Source of the DNA: OLB16 sp964422415 | GTDB taxonomy: Bacteria > Hinthialibacterota > Hinthialibacteria > OLB16 | Length of the DNA: 15,340 nt | Direction: 5' to 3' | NCBI GenBank assembly: GCA_964422415.1 | Contig: CAYRBI010000151.1 | Coordinates: 1-15,340 of the forward strand | The notes under the pieces: generated by a model | What the model was told of the DNA's origin: nothing | What the model saw: the letters and a program-made list of their open reading frames with translations, nothing else | Databases searched by the model: none | Shown here: piece by piece, positions 15,194 through 15,340 of the stretch | How the letters are laid out: each line of letters starts with the position of its first letter | How positions within the stretch are numbered: position 1 is the stretch's first letter | Made by a program: the position numbers and the translations under genes

Positions 15194-15340
15194 ATGAACT
15201 GTTACAGTATCCAACATTGGTTGTCTCGCTCAATCCTGTTTGGTCTTGGAATTGTATTCTTCTTGTTTATTTTCTTCCCAAGTCAGGCCGCCACACCGCC
15301 TAAGGATACCTTCTCTTATTCGGATACAATTGCGGAGGTC
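15194..15340 (+). CDS. Start of a second serine hydrolase paralog (cut by window end)
   Basis: 49 codons are visible with no stop. Residues 1-32 are a signal peptide (LSRSILFGLGIVFFLFIFF, then PSQA before ATPP). The mature start ATPPKDTFSYSDTIAEV matches ATPKDSFPYSDTIAEV of the upstream serine hydrolase, while the signal sequences differ. The start ATG has AGGAGG nine bases upstream, in the same arrangement as the upstream copy. This identifies it as a tandem paralog of the same secreted family. The catalytic part lies beyond the window, so it is unknown whether this copy is intact. Confidence 0.85.
   Translation, partial: MNCYSIQHWLSRSILFGLGIVFFLFIFFPSQAATPPKDTFSYSDTIAEV

Overview
The window looks like a scaffolded piece of a free-living, diderm, glycan- and protein-degrading bacterium. 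All nine complete or nearly complete genes and one partial gene lie on the + strand. The DNA is moderately GC-rich (judged by eye, not computed). A run of exactly 100 N marks a scaffold join, which suggests a draft or metagenome assembly. The D-C-N-x-N-G-I-P-D-E-C-D-I calcium-loop repeats in a secreted von Willebrand A protein, together with secreted GH29 and cytoplasmic-type GH3 glycosidases, resemble what I know from Planctomycetota, Verrucomicrobiota, Hydrogenedentota and similar lineages. The outer-membrane barrel gene implies a diderm envelope. The phylum is inference; there is no rRNA or marker gene to settle it.

Region by region: 1-456 is a non-coding, T-rich leader with several potential hairpins. 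457-3156 encodes a large secreted protein (calcium-loop repeats with a VWA domain inserted, then six FG-type repeats). It is followed after 37 bases by an outer-membrane beta-barrel gene (3194-4066), interrupted by the 100-N gap and closed by a good intrinsic terminator. 4170-4889 is a short-chain dehydrogenase. 5047-7710 is a GH3 glycosidase with a PA14 insert and no signal peptide; palindromic REP-like repeats lie on both sides of it. 7963-12696 is a probable transcription unit: secreted GH29 alpha-L-fucosidase, class V PLP enzyme (1-base gap), compact NAD-kinase-like protein, and M42 metallo-aminopeptidase. 12813-15068 is a secreted penicillin-binding-protein-like serine hydrolase. At 15194 a second copy of the same family begins and runs off the window.

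Functionally, the window mixes cell-surface and secreted functions (VWA/FG-repeat protein, barrel, fucosidase, serine hydrolases) with cytoplasmic processing (GH3, M42 peptidase, PLP enzyme, NAD-kinase-like protein, dehydrogenase). This fits growth on complex fucosylated or glycoprotein-like material, but no transporter, SusC/SusD pair or sulfatase is present to define a classical utilisation locus. I see no CRISPR array, tRNA, rRNA, prophage or complete insertion sequence. The most interesting items are the architecture of the VWA/FG-repeat protein and its barrel neighbour, the tandem serine hydrolase paralogs, the divergent NAD-kinase-like protein and the palindromic elements. I do not see convincing evidence of a wholly new system.
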